NCBI GenBank assembly: GCA_949825025.1
Contig: OX463780.1
Location: forward strand, 31,166,979 to 31,230,978
Direction: 5' to 3'
DNA from: Siphlonurus alternatus
Lineage: Eukaryota > Arthropoda > Insecta > Ephemeroptera > Siphlonuridae
DNA: 64,000 nucleotides
In this document: positions 35,771 to 48,200 of the stretch, piece by piece
Position numbering within the stretch: position 1 is the first letter of the stretch
Layout of the letters: the number at the start of each line of letters is the position of its first letter
The notes under the pieces: model-generated
The model's database searches: none
Seen by the model: only the letters and a program-made list of their open reading frames with translations
Told to the model about the DNA's origin: nothing
Made by a program: the position numbers and the translations under genes

Positions 35771-36145
35771 GCCCGCGAAACGCTCAAGTTAGGGTTTCGG
35801 AAGGTTCGGGGTTTCAAAGTAGTATGTAATTAGTAAATAAAAGTACCCAATAGGGTTTGATTTAAAAAAAATATATATATATAATAATTATATAAAATAA
35901 TTATATTTATTGAGGCGTAACTACCAGGGGGGCAGAGGGGGCACAGCACCGTGCGCGGCCCGGGCCCGGAGGCCTACCGAGACGATAGAGGCCCATTCGC
36001 AAAAGGGACATAACCAAAATTTCTGCAATAAAAAATTTCATGCAGGTTGTCCATTAATTATTATACAAAGATAATTGATGTACTAGCATAGTCCCTCTAA
36101 TATATGTATTTAAGCATTCGGTACTGCAGAACGTATATAACTCAC

Positions 36146-36229
36146 GCCCCACGGTGGAGGAGATGGAGTCACCATGATGGAAGTCGAGGACTGTCTCTGA
36201 AAAGGGCTTGCTCCAGCCCCAGATGTGCA
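36146..36229 (-). pseudogene. inverted fragment of SIAE exon 2
   Basis: Read on the minus strand, it encodes HIWGWSKPFSETVLDFHHGDS followed by ISSTVG and an intact GTGAGT donor. This is nearly identical to the 3' part of exon 2 of SIAE copy 5 (HIWGWGKPFSEIVLDFHGDS), with one duplicated CAT codon. The 5' half of the exon, the acceptor and all other exons are absent. A recent inverted partial duplication, not a functional exon. Confidence 0.85.
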
Positions 36230-36263
36230 TTATATACAAGTATATTAATTACATATGTTTACC

Positions 36264-36546
36264 TCAATTTTTTTTATTGCAGAAATGGATAGAGGGTGCA
36301 AAGTTATGCTACTCTGATTTTTTTCAGATTTTTTTAGAGCCCGGCAACTATTTTTTAAAAATGATTGAAAGTGCAGAAAAAGTGCCGCCTCTCTTAATAA
36401 AAGATAGGACCCAAAAGGGACGTGGATTCGAACCTCACCTCGCCAAAACTTTTTAGTAATATTTCCCGGTCCCTAAAAAATCTGAAAAAAATCAGAGTAA
36501 CATAACTTTTCATCCTCTATCCATTTCTGCTATAAAAATTTTGGAG
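36264..36546. mobile_element. foldback MITE, GCAGAAATG(A/G)ATAGAGG family, copy 1
   Basis: TTGCAGAAATGGATAGAGGG at left pairs with CCTCTATCCATTTCTGC at right; inside, TGCTACTCTGATTTTTTTCA pairs with its inverse. A sister copy lies at 55854-56151. Confidence 0.75.
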
Positions 36547-36948
36547 GTCGATACTCCATTGATTAATATATGAGGGAAAGGAAATAAAAATATTTTACAT
36601 ATACCAGCCATCCCAGGTTTTTATTAATGTTGATTATTATTAACATCTCTAAAAAAAAATGTTATAGATTCGAATGTTCTCTGTATAATATTTTTTGTAA
36701 AAAATATTATTTATAATGAAAATTTACCGATTTTACTTTTATACTTTTTATTAACTGATTTATTAAATCATACTTTATATTTAACAAATTATTTAACAGT
36801 GCAGAGTGCAAATATGAAAAAAAATTGTAACCAATAATTAAATGCAACAAATTGAATATTTAAAATAATATATTATTCTGTCGGAATAAATTCATAATAT
36901 TTATATATAGTTTAATTAACCTAGTTCTGCTGAATAAAGAATTAATTC

Positions 36949-36950
<2 letters not shown>

Positions 36951-36995
<45 letters not shown>
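36951..36995. repeat. (TA)n microsatellite
   Basis: Pure TA dinucleotides. Confidence 0.95.
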
Positions 36996-36999
<4 letters not shown>

Positions 37000-37351
37000 T
37001 GTTATCTATGTACTGTATATATTAATTATTATCTATACATATACTCTCTAAATTAAGTCCCTACTCCCAGTCTTCTCAAATTCAACACGAATACATATAT
37101 ACTATACATATTATACGTATAAGATAATAAAATATATAAAATATGAAGATGTAAGAGTATTAAAAATAAATAATTATAATTAAAGTTAGTAATTTGCCAC
37201 ATTCCGGAGCCTTCTGAAATACCGAGACACCGTGTGTGGCCTGAGAAGAGAGAGAGAGGGGGGGGGGGGGAGGGGAGGGGAGAAAGTGACCGACGGAAGG
37301 TCAAGGTGCACACGGGCCTTCCAGTTGTATCTCCGGCGCCCGTCGGTCAAG

Positions 37352-40300
37352 ATGCTCGTCTCCCACGCCAAGAGTGCTGCTGCGGTGGTGCTCTGTCATG
37401 TGATGGTCGCGGCTGCCATCCGACTTCCAATACCAAGTACGCTCATATCGGGTTTAGTGCTGGAACGCATGTAATTTTCTATCATCCTATACTGGCTATA
37501 TATCGATAACAGCATAAAAAAGTATAGAGCATTGTTGCGCTTCTCCTTGGATGTATATTACACTTTGGTATTCAAAGTGCTTATTTAAACTATGCCATGT
37601 AATAAATTAATTATATTCAAGAAATATGAATTCAATTAACGTAATGATGATTTATTAATATTTAAAAAATATATATTTTTGTATATAATACATGTGTTAG
37701 ATTATTATACTTAAATTATATATATGTACAAAATGCATTCAAATCATTGAGTCATTTGGAGATAAGGAAATCCTCATATATGACGGTCATATATGTCATT
37801 AATTTAGATACAACTGTGGAAGAAACATTTTTTAGTGGAATGAAATTAATAATTTCTAACTTCTTTCAAATTTTCCTTTACACTGATATAGCGACCAAAG
37901 CGACGCCGGTACAGTTTCGCGTGGCCGATGTTTATGGACCCAACATGGTGCTGCAGATGGCCCCTAAGAGCGCGCACATCTGGGGCTGGGGCAAGCCTTT
38001 CTCAGAGATAGTTCTCGACTTCCATGGTGACTCCATCTCCTCCACCGTGGGCCGTGAGTATTATATGTTTTCTTGTAAAATAAATAGAGTCCGCGGAGAG
38101 TATTATAATTTAAATAATAAAAATTATAATATTACGTATAGCATAGCTGCAATGTAAAAAAAGTTGAACAAACTTAAAAATATATTAATTGAAAAGGAAT
38201 TTTATTCAGTAAAATGTTTTTTTCTAATTAATTATCATAGAACGTACAATGTCTCAAAGATGTGTGAAATTTGTGTTTTGATTTTTTATATACTTATATT
38301 GTCTTTTAATCGATTCGAATTTATTGTATTTTTTATGATGACGTGATTAATGTTGACTTTTACAACCAGAATCGAAATAAAATTATTATTATTACACATT
38401 AGAATTCAAGAGATCGAGGTACAAGTAAACCTTTTATAATATTCAATATATTGATATTATTATTATTTTTTAACTTTTGTTGGTTGCATAAAGCATCTAC
38501 ATTTCGTTCACGTCAAGTTAGTAAGTATACATGATGTATCAACATTCACAAATTAGCCATTTACAAATTGCATATATATTAATTTAAATTTAAAAAAAAA
38601 CACAAATCGAAACTTCAATGATAAATGAGAAAATAAAAAAATACTATGAAACTAAAAATCCTTGACTCGATCAAACAGCAATTAACATTAATAATTATTC
38701 AGACAATACTTTTTCAGACACTTTATGACTTTCAAACTCCCTAGCTGAAAATAAACTCCTTAGTTTAGGTTTAAACACCTTATTATTTTCTTATAATATT
38801 ATTCATTTTATAACAAATTATTTTTAAAATAATAATTATTTTAATACATGTATATTATATATTACATGCCCACAAAATTAAACGTATAATATAATAATAT
38901 TATAATTTGTAAATAGCATATAAATTAAGCCTATAGGACTTTATAGAATGTGCTAGAGTATATAAATTATTACAACTATTATTAATTTTAAAACACCGTT
39001 AGTGGAGAAAACCAGAAAGCTATATTTAAATTTTTTGATGTTTTCTTTAAAACATGTTGGTTAAATTTCAGAGGATGGTCGTTGGTCGGTGCGTCTGCCT
39101 CCCCAGCCGGCGGGTGGACCTCACACCATCACCGTGCACCACATTCCAATCGCGGTACGTTGGTTAGCATCGGGCTAGGGAGGCAATGTATCGTGTAAGC
39201 AGTCAAAAGCTATCATGATTTAATGCGTAAAAAATGAAATCATAGAATAATATTTAAAAACAAGCAGTTTTATTAATATTTCAAAACTTGAGTGTGAATA
39301 ATATAATTATTAAGTATAATTTTAAAAGTAGACAATTCAAGGAGAACTACAGTCAAATTACTGTAGTATACCCTCCGAAAGAAGTTGGAGATTATGCGCT
39401 GTTTGTAATTAGTTTTGAAACTTTGTATAGATCGTGGGTTTTGCAGTAGAAGTACAAACCTATACGTGTGAAATTGAAATACGTATAGGAAGACTAAAAA
39501 AATACAAAATAAATTAGGCTTTAAAAAAATATCAATATAATGTCTATGAGTCAATACAAATAAAAAATACTTCATTTGCTATTCAAGACAAATATTTTTG
39601 TCTGTTTTCACAGAGTTATCTATATATAATAATACTATAATAAATTTTATAAGCCATCCATTCTTGAATCAGGGACTTAAATTGCTAAGTTCTCCACAGC
39701 TGGAGTGCTCGGCGGAGAGCGTGGAGCTGGAAGGCGTGATGTTCGGTGACGTGTGGGTGTGCAGTGGAGGCAGCAACATGGCGCAGGAGCTAAACACGGT
39801 ACGTCGTATATAATTTAATTTAATTAAGGAACTAAATCGTCCCTATAGCAGACAATACTGTAGTTTGGATTGAGGTGGTCTTTCTTCTATCGTAATTTTC
39901 GTTAGTACTTCCTTACACCTTATTTGTTTTCCCCCCACGAGTGTGCCACTAGCTAAATCGTTGTTGTTATTGTTGTTAAAACTTTCTTGTCTTTTTTGTG
40001 GCACTAACCTCCCCCGGTTTACCCCTGAGCGCAGATCAGCGATGCCAAGCAGCAAGTGGAGCGTGCCCTCAAGCACAAGACTCTGCGGCTCTTCCAGACT
40101 AGTCGCCAAGCCTCTGCCACGCCGAAGCTTGAGAGTGGCGTCATCCGCGAGTGGGAGACCACGGAGCAAGAAGGTGCGTGTATCGATCAACTGTCTTGAA
40201 ATAGTTCCTGAAACGACCCAAAAGAGAAAACTTGTTCCCAACTCGAATTTCAGTGCTGCTGTCTTACTTCCCCGCGCTGTGTCTGCTGCACGGCATGAAC

Positions 40301-41442
40301 ATGGCCGATCTTCATGAAGACAGACCCATCGGTGTGATCGAGGCAGCCTGGGGAGGCACGCCCATCGAGGCCTGGGTCTCTAAGAAAGTCACGGCGGCCT
40401 GCAAGACACCCAATACTTCAGGGTATGTGTTGTCCGAGCCTTATCTCATGTTTACTGAGGTCTGTGGGCATGGCAACGTTCATATATTCTTCAATGAGAA
40501 GCAGTCAAGCTCAAATCTATAACTGAGCTATTTTATTTACAATTAAGTTTAAATAAAATTATTAAATCAATATTTACATTATTTACATTGTTTAGATTTG
40601 TTCATATATAAAATATAGATACGTAGACCCATATCAAAACATTAACCATCTTATATTTATAAAATTAAATAATTTAATCACATAAAATATAATTCTTCTT
40701 GACCTGACAGTTCCGACCAATACTCAAACCACGCTCTATGGAACGGAATGATCCACCCTTTGACAAAGTTAGCTGTGCGAGGAGTAATTTGGCACCAAGG
40801 TACATCCGAGGTACTATAAATTCTTCATCGACCATTGAGGATATTATATTTGTACAGGAGAGGCAAACACGGCCTACAACAACGCACTTTACGCCTGTCA
40901 CTTTAAGCACTTGATAACAGATTGGAAAAATTCGTTCGTGGATGGTACGGTTCAAGTGATGGCGGAAAATGGAGTCGCTTTTCCGTTCGGATTTGTCCAG
41001 GTAAGTCAGGATAATATATTAAATAAAATAATTCCTTTTTGAAATGCAGCTTATATGTTAATATATATTAAAAGATTAAAAAAATTATATTTAATATCTT
41101 AATTATATTTAAATAAAACATAATGTATAATATATAGGTTGTCAATTGCCTGTACATCCCGATGACTAGATCTTGCCTTTATTAAAAACAAAAAAATATG
41201 TAATTGTTTTCATTATCAATCATATTTTAATTTAAAATGTTCTTGGAATGAAAATTTCTTAATGAATAAGGAAATTGTTATGTTAATAGTGCCAATACAT
41301 GCAGTGAAATACATTGATATGCCAGGCAAATTAAATCTAATATTTAAAATACTAATAATAATATACACAGAACTGATAGAATAACTGCGTATTCAAGACA
41401 TTTTATTTAAGTTCATTGCTCTGCATATAGTATTCATATACA

Positions 41443-41516
<74 letters not shown>

Positions 41517-44127
41517 CTGAATGGACAAATATCGCTTATTAATTTTACATATTAATAAATATTCTTCAAATAAATCACCATATTCAGGTAAATGAACTGC
41601 ATTTAACCATCTCCATAAAGAAAGCTTACACTCGGTGAGGACTTGTCCGCAGCTCGGGCCGTCCCGCAGCGCGCGTCACGAGGACTGGGGTTCCCTGAGG
41701 CTCCTCCAGGCGGAAGGCAGGGAACTGGACGACGTCTTCATGGCCTCGTCCTATGACCTCGTTGACCCCCCAGAGGTCAATGTCACCGGGTCTGTATTGC
41801 TCTATGAACTTGATATACTTATTTTGATAATAGTCTAATAAATTTGTATGTTTCATTGGGTGATAATTGTAATATTATTTTCAAACAATTTAGTCATGTT
41901 TGCACAGTCATAGTCAAATTTAGGTGGGACGGTGTGTACTGTACACTCTGCAGCTATCGCTTTGTCCCACTTTTTGACTAACGGTACTCTGTATTATTTT
42001 GAATTTTAAATATATATTTAAAATTTAATCAATAATAATTATTTCATTATTTTGACTATATTTAAATATTAAATAATGCTATCTATTTATGATTTTGAGC
42101 CGATAAGTATAAATCAGGAGTTTCCTTTTATTTGTCACAATCTGAACTGAATGTTGTGTTGAAATTTTATTGCCTGAGAATGAACATTTTTTAAAATGAC
42201 CTCTCCCAAAAATTTAGATATAACGGATTCTGCATTAATTTTTTCTATCTCATATATAATGAGGTCCTTTCAATTTAATTTTGAGTTATCTGAAATAAAT
42301 TTTCATATATATAATTATATAATTATGTCACACACATATTATATACCGTATTATTCCTATTCCGTATAGTACGCTTGAGACTGTTTCTAGTGTTGAAAAT
42401 CTAAACTTCTGATCTTTTTGTTTCATTTTCGAGTTCTTTACTATATCGTGATATATTTTAAGTGCCATCCCTTTAATGCAAAATTATTATTTAATTAATA
42501 TATGACCATCATAACATCATAACTCTCAGGCTGGGCGCGCACTACCGCGATAAAGTGACCGCTGCCGCGCGACTCGCAGACGCTGCTAAGGCACTGCTCT
42601 ATGTGGAAAACCAAGTCCCAAAACCGACAGAAATGATGATGATGATACACGCCTCGCAAGCGCTCAAAGTATTGACATCACTTTACGACGTCAAGCGAGC
42701 CATCATTGTGAGTACCATGACGTCCAGGGGTAAAAGAGGCTTTATGTTATCTGATTTTGGGTTTATACCATATTCCTACATGAAACGGGAAAAAAAAATG
42801 CATATAGTTACTTCATCATTGATACAAATTTTAAGAGGAAAGTGAGTTCCTTATTCTTCATCTGAATATCACTCCCTAAATAGTATATAGGAAAGGGGTA
42901 GGGGATGGAGGGTAGATGAAGTTAATAGCTTCTATATAATTATTAAAAAAAAATGTAACATTATTATATGGTGCATGGCAGGCGCGGATCCAGGGGGGGG
43001 GGGGCTGCTGGGGGTGCTGCAGCCTCCCCCCCCCCGAAATTTTGGATTTAACATGGGCAATATAGGCATTTCCCCCACTCCAAATTTTTTTTTTAACATT
43101 GGCCTTATGGAGGCAGCCCCTTCCAAATTTTTTTTCTGGATCCGCGCCTGGTGCATGGCTTTAATCAAAGCGCTCTGATGGAGCGCTTGCTTTAATTGCT
43201 TTCATGGATAAAACAAACAAACAAAAATCCGCCGGGAACACTTAAGGCGGATTCACATGGCGATTTTTACCATGCGACGCGACGCGAATAATGCGCACTT
43301 GCTGTAACATCCATTGGCGGCCATATTGGGCGATTAAAAGAAAAAGAGCATCGTAATTAACGCGATTACCTGCGAATTCGCCGCCGCATAGGATTTCACA
43401 GCTTTTAAGTTAAAATCGCGCCGCGTCGCCGTTGCCGCCCATGAAAATCCACCTTTAAACGTATTATTGCATGTGTCATGCTCATTATCTAGAGTTATAG
43501 CGCTAAATGTTAATTAAGTGGAAGGGGCTGTATCTTTATTTAAAATATTACTGCAATGTTACGCTAATATATAATAAATTCAAACATTCATCTGAAAATT
43601 CTTTTCTTAATCGTATTATCTTTCTATTTGTGTTACAGATACTGGATATATTGGTTGATGACAAGAACAATAAAGTAGACCTCATATTTAACACTAATGT
43701 ACGGATTAACGGTTTAGAGGGATTGTCTGTAAGTATTCTATAATTTAAATAAATTGAGAACGATTCAGTAAGCGTTATAGAGCGATTTATGAAGCGTATG
43801 TATAAAAAACGTTTCTTAAGAAAATGCTTCTTAAAAATCTCCAAAATGCTTGCCCATTGATCACTCTGGGTGACACATATATGACTGTTTCAGTTCGTGC
43901 TTCTGAACGGCACGGTGGTTCCAGCTCAGGTTCTATCTTCGAGTGGTCGCGAGGTTTCGCTGAGTCTCGAACCAGAGGCTGACTTCGTGATGAACGGCTG
44001 GGGCGCCACGCCCTGCTCTTACCGCAACTGCGCCATCTACAGCGACGATGAACTCGAGCTGCCCGCACACACCTTCAAATTCAAGCTGCTTTCCACGGAG
44101 TGTCGCAGACCGAGATGCAACAATTAG
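37352..44127 (+). CDS. SIAE-like copy 5, altered catalytic motifs, complete
   Basis: Secreted SIAE-family protein, 535 aa. Exons: 37352..37436, 37892..38053, 39072..39154, 39700..39798, 40035..40173, 40254..40422, 40711..40799, 40858..41000, 41653..41789, 42530..42707, 43639..43728, 43894..44127. The hydrophobic leader MLVSHAKSAAAVVLCHVMVA is followed by VQFRVADVYGPNMVLQMAPK. The nucleophile motif is GDVWVCSGGSN: Ser135 is kept but the preceding Gln is Gly. The catalytic-His exon reads GAHYRDK, with His373 kept but displaced by two extra residues. WHQGEAN replaces WYQGESN. Exon 9 lacks the LRWHQT signature, and exon 10 is 27 codons longer than in its sisters, with a Met run. Intron 7 is only 58 bp. 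C-x4-C is kept (CSYRNC). Activity is uncertain. It lies 15 kb beyond copy 4. Confidence 0.87.
41443..41514. repeat. (TA)n microsatellite
   Basis: Pure TA tract in intron 8 of SIAE copy 5. Confidence 0.95.
41911..41981. repeat. small 70-bp foldback in intron 9 of SIAE copy 5
   Basis: AGTCAAATTTAGGTGGGAC at left pairs with GTCCCACTTTTTGACT at right. Probably a short MITE remnant. Confidence 0.55.
42979..43150. mobile_element. hAT-like MITE, GCGCGGATCC family, copy in intron 10 of SIAE copy 5
   Basis: Begins CAGGCGCGGATCCAG and ends CTGGATCCGCGCCTG with a perfect 8-bp duplication GTGCATGG on both sides (42971-42978, 43151-43158). The interior is inverted relative to the copy at 13826 (C runs, GAAATTTTGGATTTAACATG). 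172 bp. Confidence 0.88.
43246..43454. mobile_element. TTAA-flanked MITE in intron 10 of SIAE copy 5
   Basis: Left end GGCGGATTCACATGGCGAT pairs with right end CCGCCCATGAAAATCCACC, with TTAA just outside both ends. The interior is GC-rich with many CG dinucleotides (GCGACGCGACGCG). About 209 bp, non-coding. Confidence 0.65.
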
Positions 44128-45217
44128 AAATTTAAAAAGGGTTATAATTCTAGTTAAATATATGGGAACATAAGCCTTATAATGCATGGTAAACAATTAA
44201 GGCTTTTGAACTTGGAGGTATGTATATAGACTAAATATAGGGAATTTGCATTCAGGTGCTGGAAAATAGGAACTAATTATTAACATTACGTCATGTAATA
44301 GTTTGAGAAGTATTGGGGTATTGTTTTTTTTTTAAGTTTTTTACTATAAAATTATTGCAAATATATTAAAGAAATTGGATAATTTAAAGAAATATGTAGG
44401 ACATGTATATTATAGATATTTAATTGCTTTCTACGGATTCTATGCAACCAGAACAACGTATAAGGTATGATCTACATCTACATTATGCTGCATTTTATAA
44501 AAATATACTGTGTAATCAAAATATTGAAATAAAATCTAAATCTATTATAATATTAAAGCTAGGATTAATGGTTTAGGGACTTAATTAGTGGGATACTAAA
44601 GATTGTAATTATTATTCTACTCTTCGTTGGTATTATAGAAAAAATATAGTTCATGAAAACATCTACCAAAACCCAGGGCCTGATGTTAACCTAATAATAA
44701 AATAAATACTGTATGACAGAATTTATAGTTCTCATTTATTTTCGACATGTTGTCTATTAAATTTTAAATTTAATGATATTAATACCGCAAATATGAAGTA
44801 CAAATTTGTTTGACTCAATTTAAAGAGCGCAAGGAAGATGGAAACATTGTGCCCAATCATGCACCCATTATCAAATTTTCAAGACAAATATGTTTTTAAT
44901 AATGAAGCATTTTATGTATAATAATTATTATTGAATAAAAACTAAAAAATTATTTCACTGTTTTGTTTTAATATATTTATCACTGCATGCTATCTTTCAA
45001 TTATCAACATAAATAGTTATAAGAATTATAAGATTGTCATCCACTTATATATATAATACGTATCATCTTACATAACATGAATAAGCGATCAATATCTTCT
45101 AGTAATCATATAATAAAAATATATTAAAAAGTAATCAAAACTTAATATAAAGCAGCAGTCCAGATAAGATATACTGCTAATGTAGTTCTACGATATGCAA
45201 ATTTGTAGAAATCAAAC
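44128..45217. other. intergenic spacer between SIAE copies 5 and 6
   Basis: AT-rich, no exon or clear repeat seen. Confidence 0.45.
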
Positions 45218-48200
45218 ATGAAACTGTTGGTTCTGTTAATTTTTGAGGTGCTGCTATGTTATCAAAACGGTAAGCAAAACTAATTTAAAAATATTATTGT
45301 ATAATATGTTTGCGTGAACTATAAAGCAGTGAGATAAAATTAACAATCTTAACATATTTTTTACATTCAAATTTCTTATGTTAGTTGAAATAAATGAATT
45401 GCTTATTACATAAAACATTGTATTTAAGATTGTATAAACCATTACTGCATAATAATAATAATAATAGATTATCGTTGATATGGTCACATGATGACTCACA
45501 TCATTACAAAAATACTGTAAAATTTTAAGACCAATCTCCTCTTAGCTCAGGGTGCAAATTTCCGCGTTTCTCTCCTCTACACCTCTGGGATGGTTCTCCA
45601 GATGGCTCCCAAAAGTGCCCACGTCTGGGGCTATGGAGAACCTGGGTCAGAGGTCACCGTGTCCTTCGACTCTCACAGCGTCAAGACTGTCGTACATGGT
45701 AAGTATCACAAGGTATAGGAGGGATTTTCAAACAAAACTTTTAATTGTCTCCAGATTTAGGATATTGAATTTAGATTTTATATACACAATATACAGTATA
45801 ATGCGCGATTTGGGTGAAAGTATATTATACATGTTTTAGTACAAATTCATAACTTTGCAATTCATGCTCCGATTGTAAAAATACTTTCAATTCCTCGTAT
45901 GAATATACATTGACATATATTATGTTGTATACATTATAATATTTTTGGCTCATTAGCCTCATTATTATACATATTTATTGCCTTTTTGTAATTATTTCTA
46001 CAAATACATAATTTGGGTGTACCGCGTGTGCAAATATTAGTAAAAATTTCAATCATAATTTTGTAAATTAAACTCCAACTGTTAACAAATCGTGCATGAA
46101 AATTCTAAATTTATGTAAAATGTTACAATATGTTAACAGAAAAAGTCTTCGTCTATTATACATGGCATTATTATAGCTGCAAACAGTGTAGAGTAATGTT
46201 ATGTTTTCTCAGAAAATGAGACGTGGAGCGTACGCCTACCTCCCATGCCACAAGGAGGGCCACACCAAGTCACCATAGCCCAAATGACACCAACGGTATG
46301 CGGAATAATGCGAAGAGATTGAGTACTCAGGGGTTATATATAAGACAAGACGTTGTTATTAATTTCATACAGGACAGAATTTAAACCAAATAACATGCTC
46401 TGTATTATAATTATAATGTTTACATGATGTTTATAATGTTTATAATGTAGCATGATCGACAATGTTAAAATGAAAAAATGTTTTTGACCCACCCTAAAAT
46501 TTAGCTTGAAAAGCATAGAAACTTTTCCATTTTTTTTTAATTGACATTTTTTTACTATTTTTTTCTGTATAATCAATTGATGTTCTCTAATGACTATTAT
46601 AAAGGATGGTGCTCGCGAAGTGGTGGTGCTGAGTGACGTCATGTTTGGTGACGTGTGGCTGTGCGCCGGAGAAGAAAACATGGAGATGTTCATGAACTCG
46701 GTAAGATATTTATCTAGCATTGCTATTTCAACGCTTTATTTAAATTATATATAATTATTTTAATGCATTTTCGTTAATTTAAAACAGCCTCAAAATCTAA
46801 AATCCCGCTACATGGCACTGTATTCAACAAGATAGAACACACGTAATTTGTCAAAACACAAACATGTTGCAGATCTACAACGCCACAGAAGAGATAGCGC
46901 TGGCTCAAACATACTCTCAAATCAGAATCTTGCACGTTGGTCATCAAATCTCGAACCTCCCTGTTGAGGAACCTCTTCTGATGGAGTACTTATGGAGTCC
47001 TGTCACCGAGAGTAAGACTGACTTTTGACCTCAGAATTATGTTTGTATGGCTTATGTTTTACTACACTAGTAAATAAGTGAAAAGGTCGTGTCAATGTGT
47101 AAAAAAAGGGGGTGTGCATAAAATAGCATGCTTAGTCAGCATAGTAAAGGGTGAGTAATTTTATGTAACTTGAATAACCTTGACTTGACCCTGACAGCGA
47201 CCATCTCTTGGTTCTCCGCTGTGTGTCTGCTGTACGCCGAGCGGTTGGCGAACACCCTCGGTGACCGACCCCTCGGCGTGATTGAGGTAGCCTGGACGTG
47301 CACGCCACTACAGGCTTGGGTCTCCCCACTAGTCACAGCAGCATGCAATGTCTCCGACAGCCACCAAGGGTTTGTGGGATTGCACATATTGCATTAAAAT
47401 ATATTAACTTAGAGAATAACTTCACAACATTTTAATTAAATATTGAGCTTTATATCTTATTTATAGGAACGACAACAGCAAACACAACGTATATTATAAT
47501 AGTGGTATCTACCCTTTAACAAAGCTTGCAATTCGAGGGGCAATTTGGAATCAGGGTGAGTGAATATCGAACTTCGCGCTAAAATTTACACAGTAATTAA
47601 TAAAATTGAATGCTTTACATTTTTAAATAGCTAAAATGATAATTGACTCGTCTCACATACCTGCTCTCATCGTCCAACTACAGGTGAGACGAACGAGGAC
47701 CTGCCGATGTCGGAGTTCGCGTGCGCCACGTCTCTGATGGCGCAAGACTGGCGCGAGTCCTTCGTGGACGGTGATGTGGCAGTCCCTGAGGAAAACGGAG
47801 TGGCCTTCCCTTTTGGCCTCGTGCAGGTCTGACGTGGTGCTTTTTATTAATGTACAGCTTATTTAGTTTAATTCTCTTGGATGGGTGAATTTAGTACATA
47901 AATGTCAGAATGGTGTTAAAATTAGTCGGGAAATTCCACACGATAAAAGCAATGAAATTGAAATTTTAAAGGCATACAGGCCTCAAAATACAAATTAGAC
48001 AGTCACCAAGTGGGTTTAGAGTATATAATCAACATTCGCATCATTTTTTTCCACGCGTGATGCATCTGTGCGAAGTCGCAGTTCAAAGTAAGAAATTTAG
48101 TCCTTGATGACGTCACGAAGTCCTTGATGACGTCACAACTCAATGCTAATCGGTGCTAGCTGTGAGTTTTGACGTCAGCAAGGACTTTCTTTACAGCGCG

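Noticed and set aside
36410..36440. GGATTCGAACCT, resembling a tRNA T-loop/B box on the minus strand
   Set aside because: It lies in the interior of a foldback MITE; no cloverleaf, anticodon arm or acceptor stem can be built around it.
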